DNA of 64,000 bases from Arcticibacterium luteifluviistationis (GTDB lineage Bacteria > Bacteroidota > Bacteroidia > Cytophagales > Spirosomataceae). Each line of letters begins with the position of its first letter. Position 1 is the first letter of the stretch. Shown in pieces: positions 46,104 to 55,055 of this stretch. The translations under genes and the position numbers were made by a program. The stretch is from NCBI RefSeq assembly GCF_003258705.1, contig NZ_CP029480.1, forward strand, positions 186,001 through 250,000. The letters run 5' to 3'. The notes beneath the pieces are model-generated. The model saw only the letters and a program-made list of their open reading frames with translations, had not been told where the DNA came from and searched no databases.

Positions 46104-47419
46104 TTTGAAATTTTCCATGTTCTAAATTGATGCCCTTTTAAGGCGTAAAATACTAAGTAAAGATAAGCAGGGAAGAGTACCCAATAGGCTGACTTCACAT
46201 CATAAATATCAGCAAAATGGCCGTAAACCAGTGGCATAATAGCATTTCCGCAAAGCATCATTATTAAAATTGACGATCCAAGTTTGGTGAATTTACCTAA
46301 ACCATCTAATGCTAGTGGCCAAATGCCCGCCCAAATTAAGGAATTGGCTAAGCCCATTAAAACCAAAAACCAGATAGAAATATCGGCGGTTAAGCCTAAA
46401 AACTCAACTTCTCCTTTTGTGAAAATAACCAAAAGCGTTAAAATCAAGCCTAATACAGTACAAAACCTAAGTGCAGTAACTTGAGATATAATTTTTGGCA
46501 TTAATACTATTCCCAAAAGGTAACCGCATATAGTGGTAGCCAGGGTATAAGATGGAAACACCTTTGCCTCCATTAACTGAATATTCATGGAGGCCGCATA
46601 GCCAATAATAGTATCTATTGCGATTACTTGTGTACCCACGTGCATAAAAATCGCGACCGCTCCAAGTATCAAATGCGGGAATTGGAAAATACTTGTTTTA
46701 GCAGTTTTACTATCAGTAGATTCTTCTTTGTCTCCATCAGTGTCAATCTCAGGTAAAGGTGAAAAACGAATACCCAAACCCAATAAAAAGAGCACAATTC
46801 CCACTATTAAATAGGGCGTAACTACACGTTGAATGAGTTCGTCTAATGCGGCAGCTTTATCTACCTCATTCATGCTCGCCAAATTTTGGAATAGGTCGCT
46901 ATCAGTTGCTCTTAAAACTACGGCAGCAAAGATTAAAGGAGCAAGTATACCTGCGGCTTTATTACAAATACCCATAATACTAATTCGCTGGGCAGCTCGT
47001 TCTTTTGGGCCTAGAATAGTGATATAAGGGTTTGCAGCAGTTTGTAAAATGGCCAAACCAGCACCAAGCGTAAATAAGCCAATTAAAAATATATAATAAG
47101 TACGACTATAAGCAGCAGGAATAAAGATAAATGCTCCTATGGACATGACCCAAAAACCAAGCATTATCCCTTTTTTAAACCCGACTCTTTGTAATAAAAA
47201 AGAAGCGGGAACTGAGATTATGAAATAAGAGATATAAAAGGCAAAGGCAACTAAATATGCTTGGAAATTGGTGAGTTCGCAACCTATTTTAAAATAGGGA
47301 ATCAAAATAGCATTAATCCAAGAAACAAACCCAAATATGAAAAACATTACTGCGACTATTGCAATGGATATACGGGTTTCGTTTTTGCTCAAAGAGCTTA
47401 CTGCAACGGCTTCAGACAT
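46100..47419 (-). CDS. sugar MFS transporter, FucP/NagP-like
   Basis: 439 residues, 12 membrane helices. It begins with FFIFGFVSWINAILIPYFKI, the FucP-family opening, and has LAILQTAANPYITILGPKER. Family members in Bacteroidota carry fucose, glucose or N-acetylglucosamine with protons. Because it is adjacent to nagBA, uptake of N-acetylglucosamine is the best guess. It is the first gene in a two-gene operon. Confidence 0.9.
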   Translation of the reverse strand: MSEAVAVSSLSKNETRISIAIVAVMFFIFGFVSWINAILIPYFKIGCELTNFQAYLVAFAFYISYFIISVPASFLLQRVGFKKGIMLGFWVMSIGAFIFIPAAYSRTYYIFLIGLFTLGAGLAILQTAANPYITILGPKERAAQRISIMGICNKAAGILAPLIFAAVVLRATDSDLFQNLASMNEVDKAAALDELIQRVVTPYLIVGIVLFLLGLGIRFSPLPEIDTDGDKEESTDSKTAKTSIFQFPHLILGAVAIFMHVGTQVIAIDTIIGYAASMNIQLMEAKVFPSYTLATTICGYLLGIVLMPKIISQVTALRFCTVLGLILTLLVIFTKGEVEFLGLTADISIWFLVLMGLANSLIWAGIWPLALDGLGKFTKLGSSILIMMLCGNAIMPLVYGHFADIYDVKSAYWVLFPAYLYLVFYALKGHQFRTWKISK

Positions 47420-47604
47420 TTAATAAGATTTATGGTTAAATAATAAGTTTAAATATAGTCTAAAATGTTTAGTTTATTATCGGACATTCTTTACTTATCC
47501 TACCTAAACAGTCAATTAAGCAAGTTTTTTAGTTTTAGCCTTATCTTTTTCAAAGAGGAAAAAGGTTTCTGTGAAAAGGTTATTTTGGGCTGAGTATAGG
47601 ATGA

Positions 47605-47654
47605 AACCCAACTCAATTATTTAGTAATAAGTCAAATGAGGCTTTATCCTGTGG
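47605..47654 (-). repeat. degenerate copy of the tmRNA terminator without tmRNA
   Basis: About 50 bp like the ssrA terminator region (aactcaattatttagtaat / gtcaaatgaggctttat), followed by gtgg and then cctatta, the sequence that lies upstream of ssrA at 42841. The tmRNA itself is absent between these two pieces. Confidence 0.65.
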
Positions 47655-47672
47655 CCTATTAGGGTAAAATAT

Positions 47673-48395
47673 TTATAAAGACGTTATTAAATAATGGGCT
47701 AATATTCCCAAAAGTATGGTAGGAGTGATGCTCATTAATGTACCTATAAGCACATATTCCATTTGTTTTGTTTCGGTGTCTTTAAACCTTAAAATAGCCT
47801 TTGTAGCTATCAAGAAGCCCATTGCCGAAAACTGATTGGTCAATATGAAAGTCAAAATAAGCACCCTTTCAAACACACCAATCCATAATCCAGCTTTTTG
47901 TAAAGATTCCTGTCTGTCTGGCTCTAATTGAGAACGCCATCTGTCTGTGAAAATATTTATAACCACACTTAATGGAAAAGTGATGACGCCATAGGCAAAA
48001 ACAAGAATCCATGTTTGTGGCGTATCTACCAGCCAAATAGTAGATTCTTTTAGCCATTGCCAACCATCAATTAAACATAACCAGGTTATGAGAAGAATTA
48101 AGGTATGCAATGCTTGGTCAATAATAAATAAGACAAACCTGTTAATCTTGAGGTAGATTTTACCAAGGTCTATCAAGTAGTGCGTTACGCCTATAAATAG
48201 TGCTGCCCAAAAGCTTCCAGAAAACAGAAAAGCAGCCAAGAAAGTAATTAGAATATGTAAATAGAGTTTTTTAGAGCGTATCTTATTAACTTCTTTGTCT
48301 TTACTCCATGAGCTGAACTGCAAGAAATAGTCAGACACCATGTGGGCTGTAAACAGTTTTAGCAATAGACTTATTTCTGAATTCGTGAGACTCAT
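47673..48395 (-). CDS. DUF3307 membrane protein
   Basis: 240 residues with about six membrane helices. It starts with LKLFTAHMVSDYFLQFSSWS, typical of DUF3307, and has FIGVTHYLIDLGKIYLKI. It overlaps satD by 4 bp, a pairing found widely in Bacteroidota. Its role is unknown. The last 44 codons occur again as a fragment at 42875-43008. Confidence 0.9.
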   Translation of the reverse strand: MSLTNSEISLLLKLFTAHMVSDYFLQFSSWSKDKEVNKIRSKKLYLHILITFLAAFLFSGSFWAALFIGVTHYLIDLGKIYLKINRFVLFIIDQALHTLILLITWLCLIDGWQWLKESTIWLVDTPQTWILVFAYGVITFPLSVVINIFTDRWRSQLEPDRQESLQKAGLWIGVFERVLILTFILTNQFSAMGFLIATKAILRFKDTETKQMEYVLIGTLMSITPTILLGILAHYLITSL

Positions 48396-48979
48396 AATGT
48401 ATGATTAAAATGGCTTACAATATTTTCAATCAAATTCCAGCCAGAGTTTTTGATACGTCGGTTTACGGAGGATTGGCGAATACCTATTTCTTCAGCTATT
48501 TCTTGCTGCGTATAATCAAGTAATAGCCAGTAATGCACCTCCATTTGGTTTAGGGTATTGGTCTTTTCCAGATAGTCTAGAGTGGCAGCATGTAGCTTCC
48601 ATTCCGCATTTTTGGTATCATCAGATGTATGAATGCTAATGATTGTCTTTTCCTCTTTCATAGCATCTAAACCTTGTCCAGATAGCCAAAAAGCAGGCCC
48701 ATCGGAATTGGATAGCCTTTCTTCTAAAATATTGACTTCTCCTATACCAATAGATATTCTGACAGAAAAACCAGTTTTCAGTTTTAAAAGGTACTTGATT
48801 TTTAAAGCCTCAGTGAGTCCATCGGTTTCTAACATTACTTGAAAAGAGTCGCCACGTATAAAGAAATCATATTGCCCTTTGGAGCTTTGGGCAAGGCTTT
48901 CCAGAATTGCGGCTATAGCCTTCCTTTCAGCATTGCTGAGCTTTGTAGAGTCTATAATGTCGCCTGTTAAAACCTGCAT
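48392..48979 (-). CDS. SatD-family protein with C-terminal helix-turn-helix
   Basis: 195 residues. The start MQVLTGDIIDSTKLSNAERK and SVRISIGIGEVN fit the SatD family. The C-terminus carries a sigma-70-region-4-like helix-turn-helix: LLDYTQQEIAEEIGIRQSSV followed by NRRIKNSGW. It is likely to bind DNA, and the four tandem 29-bp repeats directly upstream (48990-49105) are the natural candidates for its operator. First gene of the satD-DUF3307 operon. Confidence 0.85.
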   Translation of the reverse strand: MQVLTGDIIDSTKLSNAERKAIAAILESLAQSSKGQYDFFIRGDSFQVMLETDGLTEALKIKYLLKLKTGFSVRISIGIGEVNILEERLSNSDGPAFWLSGQGLDAMKEEKTIISIHTSDDTKNAEWKLHAATLDYLEKTNTLNQMEVHYWLLLDYTQQEIAEEIGIRQSSVNRRIKNSGWNLIENIVSHFNHTL

Positions 48980-48989
48980 TTATTTAAAT

Positions 48990-49105
48990 TATGTACAAAT
49001 ATATACATAATTATCAATTATGCATTCCTATATGCATATTTATAGTTTATGCACTCTCATATGCATATTTTAAATTTATACAATTGAAAGTGCATAATTG
49101 CCATA
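48990..49105. repeat. four 29-bp tandem repeats upstream of satD (putative operator array)
   Basis: Units begin at 48990, 49019, 49048 and 49077, exactly 29 bp apart. The common pattern is TATGYA-N6-ATATGCATA-TTT; units 2 and 3 carry the full palindrome atatgcatat, units 1 and 4 are more diverged. The repeats fill the whole space between the ctlX stop and the satD start. No spacers of unique sequence exist, so this is not a CRISPR. Confidence 0.85.
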
Positions 49106-49107
49106 TA

Positions 49108-50037
49108 TTACGCTTTAAGGGGTAAGTGAATTTCCGCCAACATACACCTCGCCGAGCCACCACCAAGGGTTTCAATCAAACCTAATTCAGCTCTTAAAAT
49201 AAAAGTCCTTTCTTCTAAAAATGCAATTTGACTCTTATTTAAACTTTGATACGCTCTTTCAGACATTACCAAAATACGTTCTCCGTCTATGTTTTCCACC
49301 TGCAGCATGTTACCTGCAAATTCGTTCATTTGTGCTAGGCTGATTTCCAAAGGTTCTTTTCCACTCTCCTTGAGCCTGTTTAGCACCTGATTTCGCTGTG
49401 TAATATCTCTTATGCTTTCAGCACAAATTAAAGAGAAATCGGCTCCTATATTCATCATAACATTGGTATGGTAAATAGAAACCCCAGCTTCATCAAGTGC
49501 ATCAAAAGTCACTATTTCATAGTCCGGAAAATGAGAAGCCCAATCCTCAATTACACTTTCATGCGTTCTGCTGGAAAGGCAAGCATAGGCTACTTTTTTC
49601 GACCTATCTAAAACCAAGCTTCCTGTGCCTTCTAAGTAATGTTTATTATTTTCATGCTGCTCTAGGTGGTGAATACTTTCGATATTGAAATTACTTTCAA
49701 GTAAATTAAGAAGATTTGTGCTCCGCTCAGCTCTCCTGTTTCTAGCTTCCATAGGATAGAGGAACACCCTGCCATCTGCATGAAAAGAGACCCAATTATT
49801 CGGAAAAATACTGTCTGGGGTACACGGTTCTGGCGTGTCTTCAATAACCGTGATATTGACTTTAGCCTTTCTTAGCTTTGCTACAAATTCATCAAAGTGC
49901 TTTAAAGCATCTTCTTGCGGATTTTCATTTGGCTCTGCCTCATGCATAAATGCATTACTCTCCGCTGTTTGCTCGTTAAAACCGAAGCAAACAGGACGCA
50001 CCATCATTAGGTGAGAACAACATTGTTTTTCCATCAA
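49108..50037 (-). CDS. ctlX: citrulline-utilisation hydrolase CtlX-like protein
   Basis: 309 residues, guanidino-group-modifying (pentein) fold. Motifs: HLMMVRPVCFGFNEQTA, DSIFPNNWVSFHADGRVFLY, EGTGSLVLDR and the C-terminal nucleophile region LGGGSARCMLAEIH. CtlX acts on citrulline in Bacteroidota without ornithine-carbamoyl routes. The ATG overlaps the stop of the arginine deiminase gene by 4 bp; the pair would turn arginine into citrulline and then ornithine. Confidence 0.88.
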   Translation of the reverse strand: MMEKQCCSHLMMVRPVCFGFNEQTAESNAFMHEAEPNENPQEDALKHFDEFVAKLRKAKVNITVIEDTPEPCTPDSIFPNNWVSFHADGRVFLYPMEARNRRAERSTNLLNLLESNFNIESIHHLEQHENNKHYLEGTGSLVLDRSKKVAYACLSSRTHESVIEDWASHFPDYEIVTFDALDEAGVSIYHTNVMMNIGADFSLICAESIRDITQRNQVLNRLKESGKEPLEISLAQMNEFAGNMLQVENIDGERILVMSERAYQSLNKSQIAFLEERTFILRAELGLIETLGGGSARCMLAEIHLPLKA

Positions 50038-51464
50038 ACGGAAGCTCTAAGAATTGGTAAACTCATACAATGAGACCCACCTCTGGCTCTTGAAAGTTCT
50101 GCAGAAGGCAAAAGAATAATGGTGTTTTCTAATGTTTCTGGAGATTTAATATTCTTCTCAAAGTCCAATAATAGGTCTTTGACATTGACCACCTCAAAAC
50201 CTGCATTTTCAAAAGCTTCCGAAGTCTTATTATTTCTATCGTAACCTACTGCTACACCTTCTTTTAATACTAGCAAATTACAAGAATCAGTCCATTGTTC
50301 ACGAGCTCCATAGGGGAATACATTGTTTCCAGAATAAACAAATTTGACAGGTTCTTTACATTTTAGGTCAACCTCCGAGATATCGATTAGTAAGTCTTCT
50401 AAGTTTTCAAATGACCTTGACTTCTCTAGGCCATTTTCCACATAAAACTGCTTAATCATCAGTTCTTCAGCCTTATTTCTTTGACCCAACTCTTCCCAAA
50501 TCAAATCTCTTTTATGTTTTTCGGCAGCACGGCCAATAGAAGCCAATAACACCCACACATTCTTTTTGATTTGTGTAAAAACGGTGTCAATGTGCATATA
50601 ATCACGTTTGGCAGGTATTTTCACCAAAGTCACTTTAGTCAAAACTTTTTTATCAAAAAGCTTACGCATGACCTGTCTGGCAGCTTCTACACTTGTTCGC
50701 TCACTAATTCCTATTAATAAGTGGTTTGGTGCCACCATCATCACATCGCCACCTTCTAGCGTCTCTTCTTTGTCACCTTGCTCATTTTCTGGCATCAGAA
50801 ACTGCTCATCATTTTCTTCTATTTCAACTAGCTTGCTTCTTAAACTTTCAAAAATGGCATGATTAAAGAAAACATATTTAGCTAGTAGAGACTCTCTTCG
50901 CCTTGCCAGTTTTGCTGGTTTATTGAGTAAGAAGTGATCATTAATCATAATGCCAATGTCTCTCGTGAAAATAAGGTTAGGAATAGGGGAGAAGTACATG
51001 TCTCCTGCACTTGTCATTCCAGTTATTAGAAGTCGGGTCAATTCCAAATCAGAGAAGGTAAGAAATTGTTCCATCTCTTTATAAGAGCACTCTTCTATGG
51101 CAGAAACTGCCGCAATAAGCTGATTTTTGATGGCAGTATTTGTTAAAACCTCTTTTAAGAGTACTTCAAACTCTATGACTTTGTCAGATTGAAAATAAGC
51201 CTTGTGTCCTGGAATAAAGAAACCTCTGTCGGCAGCTCCATCTATTTTATGGAGCTTCCCTTTAATCTTATCTGTGTCTAAGAAGTAGAGTAAGAGTTTT
51301 ACATAATAGTCGTATTCTTCTTTACGCATTGTTTCTAAATGTACAATGTCCTCAAAAAGCCAATCTTGAGCTTTAGATGGTACGACCTTGCCCAAACCGC
51401 TGTCTGGGCTATGTATAATGAGTTTTTGTAAGGTGGCTACCTCACTATTTACTTGAAAATCCAT
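50034..51464 (-). CDS. arginine deiminase family protein
   Basis: 476 residues. Pentein motifs: HSPDSGLGKVVPSKAQDWLF near the start, EGGDVMMVAPNHLLIGISER, MHIDTVFTQI (catalytic His) and RGGSHCMSLPI with the nucleophile Cys. Arginine deiminases hydrolyse arginine to citrulline and ammonia. It is longer than classic ArcA (about 410 residues) because of insertions near residues 190-280 and 330-370. First gene of a two-gene operon with ctlX. Confidence 0.88.
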   Translation of the reverse strand: MDFQVNSEVATLQKLIIHSPDSGLGKVVPSKAQDWLFEDIVHLETMRKEEYDYYVKLLLYFLDTDKIKGKLHKIDGAADRGFFIPGHKAYFQSDKVIEFEVLLKEVLTNTAIKNQLIAAVSAIEECSYKEMEQFLTFSDLELTRLLITGMTSAGDMYFSPIPNLIFTRDIGIMINDHFLLNKPAKLARRRESLLAKYVFFNHAIFESLRSKLVEIEENDEQFLMPENEQGDKEETLEGGDVMMVAPNHLLIGISERTSVEAARQVMRKLFDKKVLTKVTLVKIPAKRDYMHIDTVFTQIKKNVWVLLASIGRAAEKHKRDLIWEELGQRNKAEELMIKQFYVENGLEKSRSFENLEDLLIDISEVDLKCKEPVKFVYSGNNVFPYGAREQWTDSCNLLVLKEGVAVGYDRNNKTSEAFENAGFEVVNVKDLLLDFEKNIKSPETLENTIILLPSAELSRARGGSHCMSLPILRASV

Positions 51465-51730
51465 TTTATTTTTGATTTATATGTCATATCACACTTTTAA
51501 ACTAGGAAGTAGAAAAGAGCACTACATAAAACCAAAGTGAGCGATATAATATAATATCAAACTAGTGATTTTTGAAAAAGAAGTTGTCATAAATTGATGA
51601 AGATTTTGGTCATTGAAACCAATCGATTCAAAGATAATAATAAGTTTCTAATGATTAATTACATTTTCTCGAACGGATTTTTCCTAATCTAGGTTTATAC
51701 AGTGAAATATGATATTGCAAAGAAAAAAAG
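51465..51730. other. intergenic region
   Basis: About 270 bp between divergent genes, AT-rich. It must carry the promoters of the arginine deiminase and sufC transcripts. No gene. Confidence 0.4.
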
Positions 51731-51738
51731 TATCTTTG
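51731..51738 (+). promoter_or_regulatory. Bacteroidota -7 element upstream of sufC
   Basis: TATCTTTG, a perfect TAnnTTTG match, 32 bp before the sufC ATG at 51771. A TTG at 51715 is closer than the usual 19-20 bp. Confidence 0.55.
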
Positions 51739-51770
51739 CACCCCAATTTAAGACCAAATAATTGTCCAGA

Positions 51771-52538
51771 ATGCTGAAAATCAGTAACTTACACGCTAGA
51801 ATCGAAGATAAAGAAATTTTAAGAGGTATAAACCTTGAGGTAAAACCAGGCGAGGTACACGCTATCATGGGCCCCAATGGCTCAGGTAAAAGTACGCTTG
51901 CTTCTGTTTTAGCTGGTAGAGAAGATTATGAAGTCACAGAAGGTTCTGTAGACTTTATGAATAAAGACCTACTTGACTTGGCTCCTGAAGAAAGAGCGGC
52001 AGAAGGCATCTTCTTGGCGTTTCAATACCCAGTAGAGATTCCTGGTGTCACTACCATCAACTTCTTAAAAACAGCCATTAATCAAGTCAGAAAATATAAA
52101 GGGGAAGAGCCAATGAATGCGGCTACCTTTTTAAAATTGATGAAAGAGAAAGCTAAATTGGTTAAGATTGATGACCAACTTTTAAGACGTTCTCTAAACG
52201 AAGGTTTTTCTGGAGGAGAAAAGAAAAGAAACGAAATCTTCCAAATGGCAATGATGGAGCCTGTTTTAGGTATTTTAGATGAAACAGATTCTGGATTAGA
52301 TATAGATGCACTTAGAATTGTGGCTGATGGTGTAAACCAGTTGAAAAACAAAGACCGTTCTTTTGTAGTTATTACCCACTATCAGCGTTTACTAGATTAT
52401 ATCGTACCTGACTATGTTCACGTATTATATAAAGGTAGAATAGTGAAGTCTGGAACTAAGGATTTAGCTTTAGAACTAGAAGAAAAAGGGTACGATTGGA
52501 TTACTGAGTCTATTGACGCCAACGAAACAGTAGCATAA
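51771..52538 (+). CDS. sufC: Fe-S cluster assembly ATPase SufC
   Basis: 255 residues from the ATG at 51771 (MLKISNLHARIEDKEILRGI); a TTG at 51762 lies upstream. ABC ATPase: Walker A IMGPNGSGKSTLA, signature LNEGFSGGEKKRNEI, Walker B PVLGILDETDSGLDIDA (SufC has DE-T-DSGLD). It drives the SufBCD scaffold. sufD follows 18 bp later. The usual partner sufB is not upstream: the gene there is on the minus strand. Confidence 0.96.
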   Translation: MLKISNLHARIEDKEILRGINLEVKPGEVHAIMGPNGSGKSTLASVLAGREDYEVTEGSVDFMNKDLLDLAPEERAAEGIFLAFQYPVEIPGVTTINFLKTAINQVRKYKGEEPMNAATFLKLMKEKAKLVKIDDQLLRRSLNEGFSGGEKKRNEIFQMAMMEPVLGILDETDSGLDIDALRIVADGVNQLKNKDRSFVVITHYQRLLDYIVPDYVHVLYKGRIVKSGTKDLALELEEKGYDWITESIDANETVA

Positions 52539-52556
52539 TTTATCAAAGAGTCTCCG

Positions 52557-53864
52557 ATGTCTGAAAATAACTTACAAAGTCAGTTAGAAGAAGTATATAA
52601 TGATTTGCAGTCCTCATTAAACGGGAGTGCGTCAGAAGCGTATAATCAAAGGCGTATTACCGCCATTGATAGCTTTAATAAATTAGGTTTTCCAACCACA
52701 AAGCATGAGGAATGGAAATACTCTAATGTAAAGAACCTTGTTAAAGGGACTTACAACTTTAAGGCTGTAAAAAGCCTTAAGTCAGAAGATGTTAAGAATC
52801 TTGAGATTCCTGGTTTAAAGGGAGTTATCCTGTATTTTGTGAACGGTTACTTTCAGGAAGAACTTTCTGATTTAAGTTTAGCCGAAGGCAAAATTTCAGT
52901 TCAAACCTTCCAAGAGGCTCAAGCTAATAATCCTGAAATACTAAACGAACATTTCTCTAAATACTCTAAGGATAGTATAGAAGCGTTTACAGCATTGAAT
53001 ACTGCTCTTGCGAGTAATGGCGTGGTGGTTAATGTAGAAGCCAATGCTACTATAGAGCACCCTATCATTCTAAGAATGATTACTGATGTAACTCAAGAAA
53101 ACGTGGGTAGCAACATCAGGAATTTAGTAGTTGTTGGAAAAAATGCTGAAGTGAAAATTGCTGAAGTGTATAGAACTTTAGGAGAGCAGTCTTCTTTTGT
53201 GAATACCGTAACGGAAATAGTAGTAGCTGAATCGGCAAGGGTAGATTATTATAAGATACAAGATGATAACGATGCATCTTATCATGTAGGAACTACCAAT
53301 GTTTATCAGGAAGATAAAAGTTATTTCTATGCTGCTACCATTACTTTAAATGGTGGTTTTACTAGAAACAATCTAAACCTTGATTTGAACGGTGAGTATT
53401 TAGAAAGCTTCATGTATGGCCTTTATATTCCAAACGAGAAGCAGCATGTTGATAATCACACCGTAGCAGACCATAGAAAGCCTAATTCAGTCTCAAATGA
53501 GCTTTATAAAGGTGTATTGATGGATAAATCTACGGGGGTTTTTAATGGTAAAATATTTGTTAGACAAGAAGCTCAAAAAACTAACGCTTACCAGAACTGT
53601 AGAAACGTAATAACTTCTGACAGTGCTACCATGAACACAAAACCTCAGTTGGAAATTTGGGCTGATGATGTGAAATGTTCTCATGGAGCTACTACAGGTA
53701 TGCTTAATGATGAAGCTATATTCTATATGCAGTCTCGTGGAATTCCTAAAGAGGAAGCCATCAAAATGCAGCTTTTAGCTTTTGCTGATGATGTAGTTTC
53801 TCAAATAAAGATTGAAACCATTAGAGAATACTTAAGTGAAATTATTCACAAGAAATTAGGCTAA
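52557..53864 (+). CDS. sufD: Fe-S cluster assembly protein SufD
   Basis: 435 residues. The N-terminal helical region precedes FPTTKHEEWKYSNVKNLV, the typical SufD entrance motif. The beta-helix core ends with KTNAYQNCRNVITSDSATMN, then DDVKCSHGATTGMLNDEAIF and YMQSRGIPKEEAIKMQLLAF, hallmark SufB/SufD C-terminal motifs. It belongs with SufB and SufC in the Fe-S scaffold. Co-transcribed with sufC. Confidence 0.95.
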   Translation: MSENNLQSQLEEVYNDLQSSLNGSASEAYNQRRITAIDSFNKLGFPTTKHEEWKYSNVKNLVKGTYNFKAVKSLKSEDVKNLEIPGLKGVILYFVNGYFQEELSDLSLAEGKISVQTFQEAQANNPEILNEHFSKYSKDSIEAFTALNTALASNGVVVNVEANATIEHPIILRMITDVTQENVGSNIRNLVVVGKNAEVKIAEVYRTLGEQSSFVNTVTEIVVAESARVDYYKIQDDNDASYHVGTTNVYQEDKSYFYAATITLNGGFTRNNLNLDLNGEYLESFMYGLYIPNEKQHVDNHTVADHRKPNSVSNELYKGVLMDKSTGVFNGKIFVRQEAQKTNAYQNCRNVITSDSATMNTKPQLEIWADDVKCSHGATTGMLNDEAIFYMQSRGIPKEEAIKMQLLAFADDVVSQIKIETIREYLSEIIHKKLG

Positions 53865-53870
53865 AAATGG

Positions 53871-54356
53871 TTAGAGCATCAGCTGTAAGAAAAGGCAGTC
53901 GAGCCATTCACCGTTTTTAAAACCAATCTCTTTAAAAGTTCCTATTTCTTGGAAGCCAAATTTTAAGTGAAAATCAATGCTTCCTTGATTACGAGTGTCA
54001 ATACCGGCCGTCATACTATGATGGCCGTCTTTTTTTGCCCTTTCTATTAAGGCTGTCATAAGTCTTTTTCCGTAACCTTTTCCCTGCAGGTTAGGGTAGA
54101 GGTATACGCCATGTTCTAAACTGTATTTGTAACCAGAGCGTCCTCTAAATTGACCGTAGGTAGCATAACCTACTACTTTCTTCTCATCTTCAATAACTAA
54201 AATGGGATAGCCGTTTTGTTTTTTCTCTTGATAAAATTCTTCAAAGAAAGACATCGCCTTTGGCTCACTGTCATAATTATAGGATGTATTGATAATGTAG
54301 TGATTCCAGATTTCGGAAATTTGCACTAAATCGTGCTTGGTAGCCTCTCTAATCAT
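53871..54356 (-). CDS. GNAT family N-acetyltransferase
   Basis: 161 residues, full GNAT domain. Motif A GVYLYPNLQGKGYGKRLMTA binds acetyl-CoA (Q-G-K-G-Y-G). The end LKFGFQEIGTFKEIGFKNGE matches phosphinothricin-type acetyltransferases. The substrate is open. It lies on the opposite strand inside the suf region and overlaps the membrane protein gene upstream by 4 bp. Confidence 0.9.
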   Translation of the reverse strand: MIREATKHDLVQISEIWNHYIINTSYNYDSEPKAMSFFEEFYQEKKQNGYPILVIEDEKKVVGYATYGQFRGRSGYKYSLEHGVYLYPNLQGKGYGKRLMTALIERAKKDGHHSMTAGIDTRNQGSIDFHLKFGFQEIGTFKEIGFKNGEWLDCLFLQLML

Positions 54357-55027
54357 TTTTTTAATAAATGTCTAATGCTTACTAAGTGAGAAAATAGAAC
54401 GGTAGGGACAATAAAGGAAGCCAACCAAACATAAGGGAATTGTATAATGCCTTTATTAGGCATCTCAAAAGACATAGTCTGCAATGGAGAGTCAATAGAT
54501 AAAATAGCCATAACTACTATGTTTAACAATAAGAAAAGGCAAAGTACATTCCATAATAAGAGCCTATTTTTGTCAATAATCGGTTTTCTTATACCATAGA
54601 ATATGATCAATGGGGCGGTTAAACCTGCTATAATATCAAAGTTACGACCTCTGAAGGTCATTGCTTCTGGTATTTGCGAAGCCACAAAAAGCATCCATAA
54701 AACTATTTCGATAGGTATTCTTACGGTGTGAATCCAGTACAGAGATTCAGGGTCTAGCTTATCCATAAATTTCTTTCCTTTAGGAGAGAGGAAAATATAA
54801 GCTATCAAGATAAGTGTAGGAATTAGTGCTAAACCAAACTTAGGAGGAAGCGAAGTGGTATCCTGATAAAAACCTGAATTGGCCAAAAAGCCTTGCAGCC
54901 CTAACCATACATATAATATTACTAAAGTGATTTGATTTGGCTTAAAAGCTCGTTTAAAAAGCCAAATGGTATATAAGGTAGTCAGAATGAAGATTATACT
55001 GACGTATTCAGGTATTTCTGGATTCAT
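54353..55027 (-). CDS. membrane protein, unknown
   Basis: 224 residues with about seven membrane helices (first at 10-25, last at 198-215). No family name recalled; similar proteins with stretches like FRGRNFDIIAGLTAPLIIFY are found in Bacteroidota. It overlaps the GNAT gene by 4 bp (ATGA) and follows DinB by 28 bp, so the three minus-strand genes are likely one operon. Confidence 0.75.
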   Translation of the reverse strand: MNPEIPEYVSIIFILTTLYTIWLFKRAFKPNQITLVILYVWLGLQGFLANSGFYQDTTSLPPKFGLALIPTLILIAYIFLSPKGKKFMDKLDPESLYWIHTVRIPIEIVLWMLFVASQIPEAMTFRGRNFDIIAGLTAPLIIFYGIRKPIIDKNRLLLWNVLCLFLLLNIVVMAILSIDSPLQTMSFEMPNKGIIQFPYVWLASFIVPTVLFSHLVSIRHLLKK

Positions 55028-55055
55028 ATAGTGTACTTTTTCCTAAAGATAATGT

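Noticed and set aside
48990-49105. CRISPR array
   Set aside because: Four 29-bp repeats follow each other without spacers and no cas genes are near.
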